From NCBI GenBank assembly GCA_030605515.1, contig JAUWIE010000090.1:1-14321 (forward strand): 14,321 bases of DNA, in the 5' to 3' direction. Source of the DNA: Thermoplasmatota archaeon (GTDB taxonomy: Archaea > Thermoplasmatota > E2 > DHVEG-1). Both the position numbers and the translations under genes were made by a program. The notes beneath the pieces are model-generated. The model was not told where the DNA came from, did no database searches, and saw nothing but the letters and a program-made list of their open reading frames with translations. Positions 8,004-14,321 of the stretch are shown here, one piece after another (position 1 is the stretch's first letter; each line of letters starts with the position of its first letter).

Positions 8004-8073
8004 CTGTTTAAATATAAAACGTTAATGGGATAAACAGCTTGTTGACTAGATAATACGATATTACAATATTATC
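8004..8073. promoter_or_regulatory. Divergent promoter region with TATA box and two inverted repeats
   Basis: The 250-base spacer between the kinase (minus) and marC (plus) holds TTTAAATATAAA at 8007-8018, which reads as a TATA box on both strands. A perfect 7-base inverted repeat, CTGTTTA (8004-8010) and TAAACAG (8031-8037), brackets it. A second perfect 7-base repeat follows: GATAATA (8049-8055) and TATTATC (8067-8073). Their position suggests operators, but in sequence this AT-rich chance matches are common. Another TATA-like stretch (8093-8103) lies about 25 bases before the marC ATG and could give a leaderless marC message. Confidence 0.4.
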
Positions 8074-8125
8074 ACTTTTTACGTTCACAAAAGATTAATA
8101 AAATAATTATTGGATAGCTCTGTTT

Positions 8126-8737
8126 ATGATTCAGGAGTTTCTTTCCGTGTTTATACCACTCTTTATCATAGTAAACCCCTCATCGACACTTGCTCTTTTT
8201 TCAATTATTACAAATAAATCATCAAAAAAAGAAAGAATAAAAACCGCTCGAGATGCTGCACTCTATGCAGTTATTCTTCTCATAATCTTTGCTCTTGCTG
8301 GTTCTGCCATATTAAGATATCTTGGTATAGAGATTTACTCTTTGAGAATCGCTGGAGGTATTCTCCTTGGGTTCGTAGGACTTGATATGCTTAAAAGAGG
8401 ACAGCAATTTGGAGAAAGCCCACCAGATAAAAAACAAAAACAACCAGCAGACTATGCATTGGTACCACTTGCTCTCCCGTCTCTATCTGGACCAGGTGCA
8501 ATAACAGTAACTATTGTAAGTATGCAGGACACAGAGATCCTCTGGTGGATGGTAATACTTGCTATTCTCCTTACTATGATAATTACATTTTTAGTATTTA
8601 TGAGCTCAGTTATTGTTATCAAAGTACTAGGGGAGAAAGGCATGGATGCTTTCACGAGAATCATGGGTCTGTTAACAGTAGCAATTGCAGTTCAATTCGC
8701 TCTTAGAGGAATTGCTGAATGGGTTCCAACAATTTAG
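8126..8737 (+). CDS. MarC family integral membrane protein
   Basis: 203 residues, full length for the MarC (formerly UPF0056) family. It begins MIQEFLSVFIPLFIIVNPSS, the typical helix 1 with the conserved NP. The second half has the family's PLALPSLSGPGAIT motif (about residues 111-124). Hydrophobic stretches indicate about six membrane helices with a short charged loop (about 93-105, SPPDKKQKQP). The biochemical role of MarC proteins is not settled: the name comes from an E. coli locus once tied to multiple antibiotic resistance, and transport has been proposed but not shown. It is transcribed divergently from the histidine kinase. No strong ribosome site precedes the ATG, so a leaderless transcript is possible. 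Family call is firm; function is open. Confidence 0.92.
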   Translation: MIQEFLSVFIPLFIIVNPSSTLALFSIITNKSSKKERIKTARDAALYAVILLIIFALAGSAILRYLGIEIYSLRIAGGILLGFVGLDMLKRGQQFGESPPDKKQKQPADYALVPLALPSLSGPGAITVTIVSMQDTEILWWMVILAILLTMIITFLVFMSSVIVIKVLGEKGMDAFTRIMGLLTVAIAVQFALRGIAEWVPTI

Positions 8738-8758
8738 TTTAAATAAATAGTAAAACCC

Positions 8759-8765
8759 TTTTTTT
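8759..8765 (+). terminator. Oligo-T terminator after marC
   Basis: A run of seven T follows CCC about 20 bases beyond the marC stop, consistent with archaeal intrinsic termination and separating marC from the cold-shock gene. Confidence 0.4.
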
Positions 8766-8804
8766 AAAGGAGAGGCTGAACAGAAATTCATATGTATGGA
8801 AATC

Positions 8805-8817
8805 TATTTAAAGTATA
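8805..8817 (+). promoter_or_regulatory. TATA box of the cold-shock protein gene
   Basis: TATTTAAAGTATA is a good archaeal TATA match. It predicts a transcript start near 8835-8840 and therefore an unusually long leader of about 105 bases before the ATG at 8946. Confidence 0.5.
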
Positions 8818-8829
8818 GGATAATGCAGG

Positions 8830-8945
8830 TACTCACAAAGGAGTAGAGACAAAGGTTTCACAGTCTCGATATTTCGAACTCTTGAAGCTTTTTTGTTTTG
8901 TTCTTTTGAAAAACTCAGACACTAGTTCTCTGAGGAGGTTAAAAA
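8830..8945 (+). promoter_or_regulatory. Hairpin-rich 5' leader of the cold-shock gene with strong Shine-Dalgarno
   Basis: Three local stems are visible. TACTC/GAGTA (8830-8834 with 8841-8845) has a 6-base loop and may overlap the transcript start. AGTCTCGA/TCGAACT (8862-8869 with 8874-8880) has seven pairs, one bulged C and a TATT loop. CTCAGA/TCTGAG (8914-8919 with 8929-8934) has a 9-base loop and ends on the first base of the ribosome site. GGAGGT (8934-8939) is a perfect Shine-Dalgarno six bases before the ATG. The layout recalls the long temperature-responsive leaders of bacterial csp genes. That comparison is inference. Confidence 0.45.
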
Positions 8946-9137
8946 ATGAAAGGAACAGTAAAATGGTATAATTCAAGAAAAGGGTATGGTTTTATCCAAT
9001 TAGATGATGGAAAAGATGTTTTTGTACACAGGTCAGCCGTACCAATGGGTACCTTCCTAAGTGAAGGTGACAAAGTTGAATTTGAAATTGAGGACTCGGA
9101 TAGAGGCCCAAATGCAAAAGATATTAAAAAAGTATAG
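8946..9137 (+). CDS. Cold-shock domain protein (CspA-like)
   Basis: 63 residues, one complete cold-shock domain. It starts MKGTVKWYNSRKGYGFI, with RNP1 (KGYGFI, 12-17) and RNP2 (DVFVHRSA, 24-31), the aromatic single-strand nucleic-acid-binding face of the fold. The C-terminus (VEFEIEDSDRGPNAKDI) also follows the family closely. Such proteins act as RNA chaperones in the cytoplasm and are usually made on cooling or growth changes. They are widespread in bacteria but patchy in archaea, so acquisition from bacteria is plausible. The start is fixed by a perfect GGAGGT six bases upstream. It is a single-gene unit: its own promoter lies upstream and strong T runs follow. Confidence 0.96.
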   Translation: MKGTVKWYNSRKGYGFIQLDDGKDVFVHRSAVPMGTFLSEGDKVEFEIEDSDRGPNAKDIKKV

Positions 9138-9191
9138 TTGTAGTGTATTATAATTAAGATTTTCGTTTTAACATTATACTATCTTTTCTCA

Positions 9192-9208
9192 TTTTTTTTA
9201 ATTTTTTT
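9192..9208 (+). terminator. Double oligo-T terminator after the cold-shock gene
   Basis: Runs of eight T (9192-9199) and seven T (9202-9208), separated by AA, form the strongest archaeal-style terminator in the window. They are preceded by the T-rich ATCTTTTCTC. Confidence 0.55.
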
Positions 9209-9228
9209 AAAGAAATGTTATTGGTACC

Positions 9229-9239
9229 AAATATTATTT
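9229..9239 (+). promoter_or_regulatory. Possible TATA box of the thiI-like/panE unit
   Basis: AAATATTATTT lies about 30 bases before the GTG at 9265. It would place the transcript start almost at the start codon, fitting the absence of any ribosome site there. Confidence 0.35.
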
Positions 9240-9264
9240 TAAGAATACGTGTTATTGACCCGTT

Positions 9265-10176
9265 GTGAAATATGAACTAATACTTGTTAGATATGGAGAA
9301 ATCGCGCTTAAAAAAGACAATACACGGAGACATTTTGAACATAGGTTAGTAACCAACATTCATAATGCACTAAACATTAACAAAATTCAACATAAAATAC
9401 ATACAAATAGAGGGAGAATATATGTTACGACTGATCAAATTATGACTAGTATCTCAGTATTACAAAAGATATTTGGGGTAGCATCAGTAAGTCCTGCAAT
9501 TCAAACCCAGAGTAGTATGGATAAAATATCAGATATCGTAGTTAAGCTTTCAAAAGAAGTTTTACATGAGAAAGTAAGTTTTGCAATCAGGGCTACAAGA
9601 ACCGGGAATCATAATTTTTCCAGTCAGGATGTTGCAATAAGACTTGGAAATGATATAATTAAAGCAACACATGCTTCTGTTGATTTAACACAACCCGATA
9701 TTGAGATATTTATTGAGATACGAGATAATGATGCTTTTGTATTTACAGAGAAACTACCAGGAGTGGGTGGACTACCGTTAGGTACACAGGGAACCATTTT
9801 AGCGTTAATTAAAAACCATGTATCATTATTAGCATCATGGTACTTAATGAGACGGGGATGCAAGCAAATTGTAGTAAATACCAACCCATCAACTACTCCT
9901 ATCTTGAAATCATTTTATAAGAACTGGTTTACCAATCCTAAGATTCATGTAATTGAACCTGATAAAAATCTCTATAAAAAATTAAATGATATTTGTGTTA
10001 AAGACAAATGTGATGCTATAGTAACAGGGCATTCTCTCTATAGCAATGATCATACTGAGTTATCTAAACTAACATCAATAATAAATAATATATCAATCCC
10101 TGTGTTAAGCCCGCTTATAGCAATGAACAAAGATGAAATAGAAAAAAAATGTAGGGAGATAGGATTAAAACCATGA
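9265..10176 (+). CDS. ThiI-like THUMP protein with degenerate PP-loop
   Basis: 303 residues resembling ThiI, the enzyme that makes 4-thiouridine in tRNA. The N-terminal ferredoxin-like part has VRYGEIALKK and NRGRIYV. The THUMP tRNA-binding domain (about 60-165) has FGVASVSPA, the RATRTGNHNFSSQDV region, VDLTQPDIEIFIEIR and GVGGLPLGTQG. The ATP-pyrophosphatase part is clearly homologous (LALIKNHVSLLASWYLMRRG; later AIVTGHSLYSN and IPVLSPLIAMNKDEIEKKCREIG), but where functional enzymes have SGGxDS this protein has KNHV-S, so the ATP-binding loop is lost. The usual GESLGQVASQT stretch is replaced, and the cysteine region ahead of it is shortened. It is therefore unlikely to thiolate tRNA by the known route, though tRNA binding may remain. 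The frame is intact and its stop overlaps the panE start by four bases (ATGA), which argues against a dead gene. No ribosome site precedes the GTG; leaderless initiation is likely. It uses ATA for isoleucine more than the adjacent panE. Confidence 0.8.
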   Translation: MKYELILVRYGEIALKKDNTRRHFEHRLVTNIHNALNINKIQHKIHTNRGRIYVTTDQIMTSISVLQKIFGVASVSPAIQTQSSMDKISDIVVKLSKEVLHEKVSFAIRATRTGNHNFSSQDVAIRLGNDIIKATHASVDLTQPDIEIFIEIRDNDAFVFTEKLPGVGGLPLGTQGTILALIKNHVSLLASWYLMRRGCKQIVVNTNPSTTPILKSFYKNWFTNPKIHVIEPDKNLYKKLNDICVKDKCDAIVTGHSLYSNDHTELSKLTSIINNISIPVLSPLIAMNKDEIEKKCREIGLKP

Positions 10177-11072
10177 ATATAGTTATTCTTGGCGCAGGTG
10201 CGATAGGGTCCCTTTTTGGTGCTTTAATATCAAAGGATAATGAAGTAATGTTGGTTGGTAGAAAGCCACATATCGATGCGATTAATGCAAAGGGTTTGAA
10301 GATTACAGGTAAAACAAGTATGATTGCGGATGTTTCAGCGGTTGATTCAATTAGAAAAGTAGAGCACCCTCCCGATCTTTTGATTATCACTGTTAAATCT
10401 TATGATACAAAGACAGCTATTAATGAGGCTAAATCCATAATTGACAAGGATACTATTGTGTTATCGCTTCAAAACGGTCTTGATAATATTGATAAAATTA
10501 AAAAAATAGTTAATCCGGGTAATATTGTTGCTGGTGTTACTTCTCATGGTGTAATTTTTTCTGAGCCGGGAATAATTGAACATACCGGGAGAGGATATAC
10601 TATTTTAGGTGAATTTAAAAAAAGTAATACAAAGAGTATCAAGCAAATTATCGATTTGTTTAATAAAGCAGGAATTAAATCAGAGATTAGTAATGATATT
10701 GTTAGAGAGATTTGGATTAAGGCTATTATTAATTCTAGTATTAATCCGCTGACTACGTTTTTTCAATGTAGAAATGGTTATCTTCTTGAGAATCCTTTAT
10801 TAGGAAACATTGTTGGAAAAGCCTGTAAGGAGTCAACTTTAATTGCAGAAGCATATGGTATTAGCTTATCTTTTGAGGATATGTATAATAAAACATGCGA
10901 GGTCATCAGGGATACTTCTGATAATTATTCTTCTATGCTTCAGAGTTTTAATAAGGGTAATAGAACTGAGATCGATTCGATTAATGGAAGAATTATTGAT
11001 ATCGGTAATAGATATAATATTGATACGTTTTTAAATGAGATTTTTGTTTATCTTATTCATTCTATTTCTTAG
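10173..11072 (+). CDS. panE: 2-dehydropantoate 2-reductase (ketopantoate reductase)
   Basis: 299 residues, normal length. It should reduce 2-dehydropantoate to pantoate with NAD(P)H in coenzyme A synthesis, in the cytoplasm. The Rossmann motif GAGAIGS (residues 7-13) opens the protein. TVKSYDT (73-79) and LQNG with Asn101 follow. The C-terminal helical domain has the catalytic lysine Lys183 in WIKAIINSSINPLT and the catalytic glutamate Glu266 in NRTEIDSINGRII; both match the family. The ATG overlaps the stop of the thiI-like gene by four bases, so translation is probably coupled; AGGA about nine bases upstream may assist. The pairing with a ThiI-like protein has no obvious metabolic reason: ThiI works in sulfur chemistry for tRNA and thiamine, PanE in CoA synthesis. 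Confidence 0.92.
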   Translation: MNIVILGAGAIGSLFGALISKDNEVMLVGRKPHIDAINAKGLKITGKTSMIADVSAVDSIRKVEHPPDLLIITVKSYDTKTAINEAKSIIDKDTIVLSLQNGLDNIDKIKKIVNPGNIVAGVTSHGVIFSEPGIIEHTGRGYTILGEFKKSNTKSIKQIIDLFNKAGIKSEISNDIVREIWIKAIINSSINPLTTFFQCRNGYLLENPLLGNIVGKACKESTLIAEAYGISLSFEDMYNKTCEVIRDTSDNYSSMLQSFNKGNRTEIDSINGRIIDIGNRYNIDTFLNEIFVYLIHSIS

Positions 11073-11081
11073 TAATTTTAA

Positions 11082-11087
11082 TTTTTT
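11082..11087 (+). terminator. Oligo-T terminator after panE
   Basis: Six T, ten bases after the panE stop, precede the promoter of the protease gene. This is a minimal archaeal-type signal. Confidence 0.35.
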
Positions 11088-11108
11088 GTGAATGCTTGTC
11101 ACATAAAC

Positions 11109-11119
11109 TATTTAAGTTA
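11109..11119 (+). promoter_or_regulatory. TATA box of the C25 protease gene
   Basis: TATTTAAGTTA lies about 50 bases before the ATG and predicts a transcript start near 11139. Within the short leader, GGTGAT (11153-11158), an exact archaeal Shine-Dalgarno, sits seven bases before the ATG at 11166 and fixes that start. Confidence 0.55.
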
Positions 11120-11165
11120 TGAAAAACACAAATATTCTAATATGTTAAAAATGGTGATTTAGAAA

Positions 11166-14100
11166 ATGAAACGAGAATTGAATAAACAATTTTTTATAAA
11201 GAATCCAATTAGCCGTATAACTAGATTAAAAGGAAGTATAAATCTAGTAACCATATTTGGGGTTGTTACTCTTTTGCTCCTATCGAGCGTAACTAGTTTT
11301 TCAGTTGCCCGTATAACCTTAACTAATGGATATATTTCATCGGAGGATCAACCTGATATGTTAGGTGCTGGTAATGATCTACTTTTATTGGAATTTAGCT
11401 ATATATTTGAACAGCCGGTTATTGATAAAAATGAGTTTGGTTCAATTATAAACATACCTGATCTTGATTTATATGGTAACTCAGGTTGTCCGGTGTTACC
11501 GGTTAAGACATCTCGGATACTTATTCCACAGAATAGCATCGTTAAAGACATTGAAGTTAGTATAACTGATCCGTTTTTGTTACCAGGTACTTATAATATT
11601 GCCCCTGGCCAAAGACCAATACCGTACAACTATAAAGGAGAGATTACACCCACTCCTCCTGATCCAATAATATACAGTTCTAATGATTCATTCCCTGGAA
11701 GTTTCTATGAAGTTGTCTCAGTTCAACATGTTTGTGGTTTTAAAGTATTAATCATGAATTTATATCCAGTTCAATATATTCCATATAGTGGTAGTGTGAG
11801 TTTTTATTCAGAGATTGAAATCACATTAGAGCTGGAATCTTCTTTAGAAGAAAAAGATGATGACACCGGTATTCGTTGTAGAAAAACACTAGAAGACAGT
11901 AGACGGGTTATGAATATGGTGGACAACCCTGAGATTGTTGATACTTATATGGTTGATTCTTCAATGAGTTTGTTGAATGGTGGTAAAAGCAGTGGTTTTG
12001 TAGATCCTGATGATACTTTTGATTATGTTATTATTACTAATGAGTCGTTACGTGATGCCACAGTAGATTATTCATTCTGGGATCTTATTCAATCAAAGAT
12101 CGATAAAGGACTTAATGCAACTATTGTAACAGTAGAAGAAATAGAAAGTTGTTCTGATTACTTTTGGGATGGGCTTTATGGTGATGGTATGTCTCATTTG
12201 AATGATACAGCGTGTCATATCCGTAATTTTATAAGGGATGCTTATGAGAACTGGGAGACTCAATATGTGTTGCTTGGTGGGGATGGTGATGCTTGTGATG
12301 TAGGTGGTGAAAGCGGTGATAATATCATTCCAGTAAAGTCACTACTTGGTAGTCTGGGGCTTGGCCTTAATGGCTTACCTCAGCTAGTACCATCTGATCT
12401 GTTCTATTCTGGTTTAGATGGGAGTTGGAGTAACCCTGAGAACCCGGTTCCAATTGACAAGGATGCATCTATGGATGACTCAGGTGTCAACGCTGTGGGT
12501 GGTGGTTTTCTAGGTGATCCTGTTATTGATAGTAGTGATTTTGTTGTTGGTACTAGTTCAATGAGGTTTCAAGTAGTTGATGGTTCTCAGTTTGGAGTTG
12601 TAAATCTCAGTTTTGACCCCCCGATGGATATCACTGGTAGTATTTGGTTGAACTATAATGTAAAAAGTGGTAACGATGATTATAGAATACATCAGGTCAT
12701 AGCTCGAGGTAGTGATGGTAGCCGGATGTCATTTTTTGGTAGTAATATTGACTATGACCCCTGGCTTTGTATGTGGGATTGGCCTAGTGAGGGATGGTTA
12801 CAGGATCATGTTTACCTTGAGACTTTTGTTGGAGAGAAGGATTTTAAATGGGATGAAGTTGTATCAGTTGAGCTCATAGTTGAGGATTATGATGGTGCTC
12901 AAATTGGTGAGACGATTCATATCGATGGCTTGTATTTTAGTGAATATGTCGATGATTATTTGGGTGAAAAAGGTGAAGCAGATCTCTTAAGTGAGGTATA
13001 TCTCGGCCGGGCGCCTGTTGACACCCCTATGGAAATGTCAAATTTTGTATGTAAAACAATAGCGTATGATAGTAGTGATGGTATGGATTATCTCCGAGAT
13101 GTTTGGATGGTCGGTGAGCATCTTGGTTTCGGTGGTGATGCTGAGTGGGGTGGAAACTACAAAGACCAGGTAAAAGATGGGAGTTCCTCTTATGGTTATA
13201 CGACATCTGGGATACACCCGGATTACGATGTATATACGCTTTATGATATGAATAAAGAATTTAAACGCGAGGAGATTGATATTTCTTCGTATTGTGGGAA
13301 TGATAATGTTCGTCTTCGGTTTAGATTGGTATCAGATGAATATGTCAAAGGTGGAGGATTTTATATTGATGATGTTGAAATCAAGGGGGATGACAATACT
13401 GTTTTTTTCGATGACATGGAAAACGGAGAAAACGGTTGGACTCATGGTGGAGATGGTGATAACTGGGAGCTTGGAACCCCTGATAATATAGAAATATTAC
13501 CTAAAACAGGTGGTTGTGGTTGTGGTTGTCATCCTACTTATCTATTTGTAAATCTCAGTGGTTTTTCAGGTTCTAGTTGTTGGGGGACTAATATCAATTA
13601 TTTATACGAGAATCTCGCTGACGCCTGGCTTTTGTCTCCTGTGATGGATCTCAGTGGTTATTCTACTGGGTTACTAAATTTTTCTTGTTACTTTAATATT
13701 GAGGAAGACTATGATTACGGCTTTGTTGAGATTTCATCTGACAATGGGATATCATGGGATGTCTTAAATATTTACACGGGGGACTCCTGGTGGGTTAAAC
13801 AGGATCTTTTAGAGGTGCTAAATCAGGATACACCACATATCATCAACCATTTGGGTCATGGGAATAATTTCCATGTAATGAAACTTGATGAACCGGTTTA
13901 TATGAGGGGTGGAGTGATTTCTGGCCCTGCTCATGATATTGTTGACAACCTGGTAAATGATCAGTATTTCTTTGTGTATAGTCAGGCATGTTCTCCAGGT
14001 GCTTTTGACAATAATAAAGTAAGGATAAACCTTAGTTATCATGAGGACCCTGAACCTGTTCAGTATGATTGCATTGTTGAATACTTGATAGGCTCTGAGC

Positions 14101-14321
14101 ATGGAGCATTTGCCTGTGTTGCAAATACTCGTTTCGGTTTCGGGGCATCTGATCTGAATGGGCCTAGTCAGCGTTTCGACCGGGAGTTCTTTGATGCGTT
14201 GTTTGGTGAGGATAAACGTTGCTTAGGTGAGGCTTTTGCAGATTCACGTGAGGATAATATTGGGAAAATAGATGGAGCAAATATTAGATATTGTTATTAT
14301 GAGACAACACTATTTGGTGAT
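11166..14321 (+). CDS. Secreted gingipain-like cysteine protease (peptidase C25), 3' end beyond window
   Basis: I followed one open frame from the ATG to the last base: 1052 codons, no stop, so the C-terminus is missing. It starts with a long basic n-region and a signal or anchor helix (about residues 25-47). A C25-type propeptide follows (about 60-240; GCPVLPVKTSRILIPQNSIV). The catalytic region begins at FDYVIITNESL (about 282) and continues through YVLLGGDGD, PSDLFYSGLDGSW, SEVYLGRAPVDT and YLRDVWMVGEHLGFGG. The catalytic histidine is His898 in NHLGHGN and the nucleophile is Cys942 in YSQACSPGAF, both in the family's expected context. Two large beta-sandwich modules (about 422-600 and 697-875) interrupt the catalytic domain. 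Gingipains degrade proteins outside the cell, so here the role is probably digestion of external protein. The cleavage specificity cannot be read from the sequence. A perfect GGTGAT precedes the start. Confidence 0.92.
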   Translation, partial: MKRELNKQFFIKNPISRITRLKGSINLVTIFGVVTLLLLSSVTSFSVARITLTNGYISSEDQPDMLGAGNDLLLLEFSYIFEQPVIDKNEFGSIINIPDLDLYGNSGCPVLPVKTSRILIPQNSIVKDIEVSITDPFLLPGTYNIAPGQRPIPYNYKGEITPTPPDPIIYSSNDSFPGSFYEVVSVQHVCGFKVLIMNLYPVQYIPYSGSVSFYSEIEITLELESSLEEKDDDTGIRCRKTLEDSRRVMNMVDNPEIVDTYMVDSSMSLLNGGKSSGFVDPDDTFDYVIITNESLRDATVDYSFWDLIQSKIDKGLNATIVTVEEIESCSDYFWDGLYGDGMSHLNDTACHIRNFIRDAYENWETQYVLLGGDGDACDVGGESGDNIIPVKSLLGSLGLGLNGLPQLVPSDLFYSGLDGSWSNPENPVPIDKDASMDDSGVNAVGGGFLGDPVIDSSDFVVGTSSMRFQVVDGSQFGVVNLSFDPPMDITGSIWLNYNVKSGNDDYRIHQVIARGSDGSRMSFFGSNIDYDPWLCMWDWPSEGWLQDHVYLETFVGEKDFKWDEVVSVELIVEDYDGAQIGETIHIDGLYFSEYVDDYLGEKGEADLLSEVYLGRAPVDTPMEMSNFVCKTIAYDSSDGMDYLRDVWMVGEHLGFGGDAEWGGNYKDQVKDGSSSYGYTTSGIHPDYDVYTLYDMNKEFKREEIDISSYCGNDNVRLRFRLVSDEYVKGGGFYIDDVEIKGDDNTVFFDDMENGENGWTHGGDGDNWELGTPDNIEILPKTGGCGCGCHPTYLFVNLSGFSGSSCWGTNINYLYENLADAWLLSPVMDLSGYSTGLLNFSCYFNIEEDYDYGFVEISSDNGISWDVLNIYTGDSWWVKQDLLEVLNQDTPHIINHLGHGNNFHVMKLDEPVYMRGGVISGPAHDIVDNLVNDQYFFVYSQACSPGAFDNNKVRINLSYHEDPEPVQYDCIVEYLIGSEHGAFACVANTRFGFGASDLNGPSQRFDREFFDALFGEDKRCLGEAFADSREDNIGKIDGANIRYCYYETTLFGD
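12429..12965 (+). other. First inserted module of the C25 protease (carbohydrate-binding-like beta-sandwich)
   Basis: About 180 residues (422-600) separate GLDGSW from DYLGEKGEADLLSEVYLGRAP, which are near neighbours in ordinary C25 enzymes. The insert carries SSMRFQV, GSIWLNYNVKSG, FKWDEVVSVELIVEDYDG and GETIHIDGLYFSE. This strand pattern, ending in an 'xxIDGLxF' strand, recalls galactose-binding or CBM-type sandwiches. Ligand and exact family are unknown. Confidence 0.55.
13254..13790 (+). other. Second inserted module of the C25 protease (apparently circularly permuted MAM-like sandwich)
   Basis: Residues about 697-875 sit between YTLYDMN and WVKQDLLEVLNQ. The segment that normally closes the domain (EEIDISSYCG, VRLRFRLVSDEY, GFYIDDVEI; 702-739) comes first. 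The segment that normally opens it (FFDDMENGENGWTHGG, LLSPVMDLSGYS, YDYGFVEISSDNGISWD, YTGDSW; 747-875) comes second. Joining the end of the second to the start of the first restores the order seen in immune-inhibitor-A-type proteases. Confidence 0.6.

Noticed and set aside
9265..10176. ThiI-like gene as a pseudogene
   Set aside because: The frame is intact, the THUMP part is well conserved and the stop overlaps the next start, which looks like a maintained gene despite the lost PP-loop.
13818..14102. 94-codon minus-strand reading frame
   Set aside because: It is antisense to the part of the C25 protease that carries both catalytic residues; no features of its own.
1..14321. CRISPR arrays, insertion sequences, rRNA genes
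   Set aside because: No regularly spaced direct repeats, transposase motifs, terminal inverted repeats or rRNA-like stretches were seen.

Overview
The window reads as a piece of an AT-rich archaeal chromosome. It carries an intron-less class II tRNA-Leu without an encoded CCA. Many genes are preceded by TTTAAATA-like TATA boxes, with either a GGTGAT/GGAGGT ribosome site or no obvious leader, and genes end in oligo-T runs. The protein families also fit an archaeon: a ThiI-type protein, an archaeal-looking 2-dehydropantoate 2-reductase, and a sequon-rich surface glycoprotein with a PGF-pre-PGF-like domain. A subtilisin with a dockerin-like tail together with a gingipain-type C25 protease suggests a protein-degrading euryarchaeon, perhaps a Thermoplasmatota relative such as Marine Benthic Group D. 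That placement is inference; no phylogenetic marker was tested.

Layout. The left edge (1-201, minus) holds the N-terminus of a Na+-coupled neurotransmitter-symporter (LeuT) family transporter, cut by the window and lacking a standard start codon in the expected place. Then come tRNA-Leu(CAA) (339-423) and a secreted S8 protease (570-3041). Convergent to it on the minus strand is a group with gene order histidine kinase (7875-6352), single-domain response regulator (6317-5946), and a 950-residue membrane-anchored glycoprotein (5906-3054). Divergent from the kinase, across a 250-bp spacer containing inverted repeats, is a MarC-family membrane protein (8126-8737). It is followed by a small cold-shock-domain protein (8946-9137) with a roughly 105-nt structured leader and a perfect Shine-Dalgarno.

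Next is a two-gene unit: a ThiI-like protein whose ATP-binding PP-loop motif has decayed (9265-10176), overlapping by 4 nt the 2-dehydropantoate 2-reductase of CoA synthesis (10173-11072). The right edge is one uninterrupted reading frame from 11166 to the window end (1052 codons, no stop). It is a C25 (gingipain-like) secreted cysteine protease with two large beta-sandwich insertions.

How it fits together. Two secreted proteases of different mechanism (serine S8 and cysteine C25) and a Na+-symporter family usually used for amino acids point to extracellular protein breakdown and uptake. The kinase/regulator pair next to a heavily glycosylated surface protein may sense or control the cell surface. 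The most notable observations are an apparently circularly permuted MAM-like domain embedded inside the C25 catalytic domain, the PP-loop-less ThiI kept in an overlapping operon, and the hairpin-rich leader of the cold-shock gene. I saw no mobile elements, CRISPR arrays or rRNA. No stretch longer than 300 bases lacks a gene.
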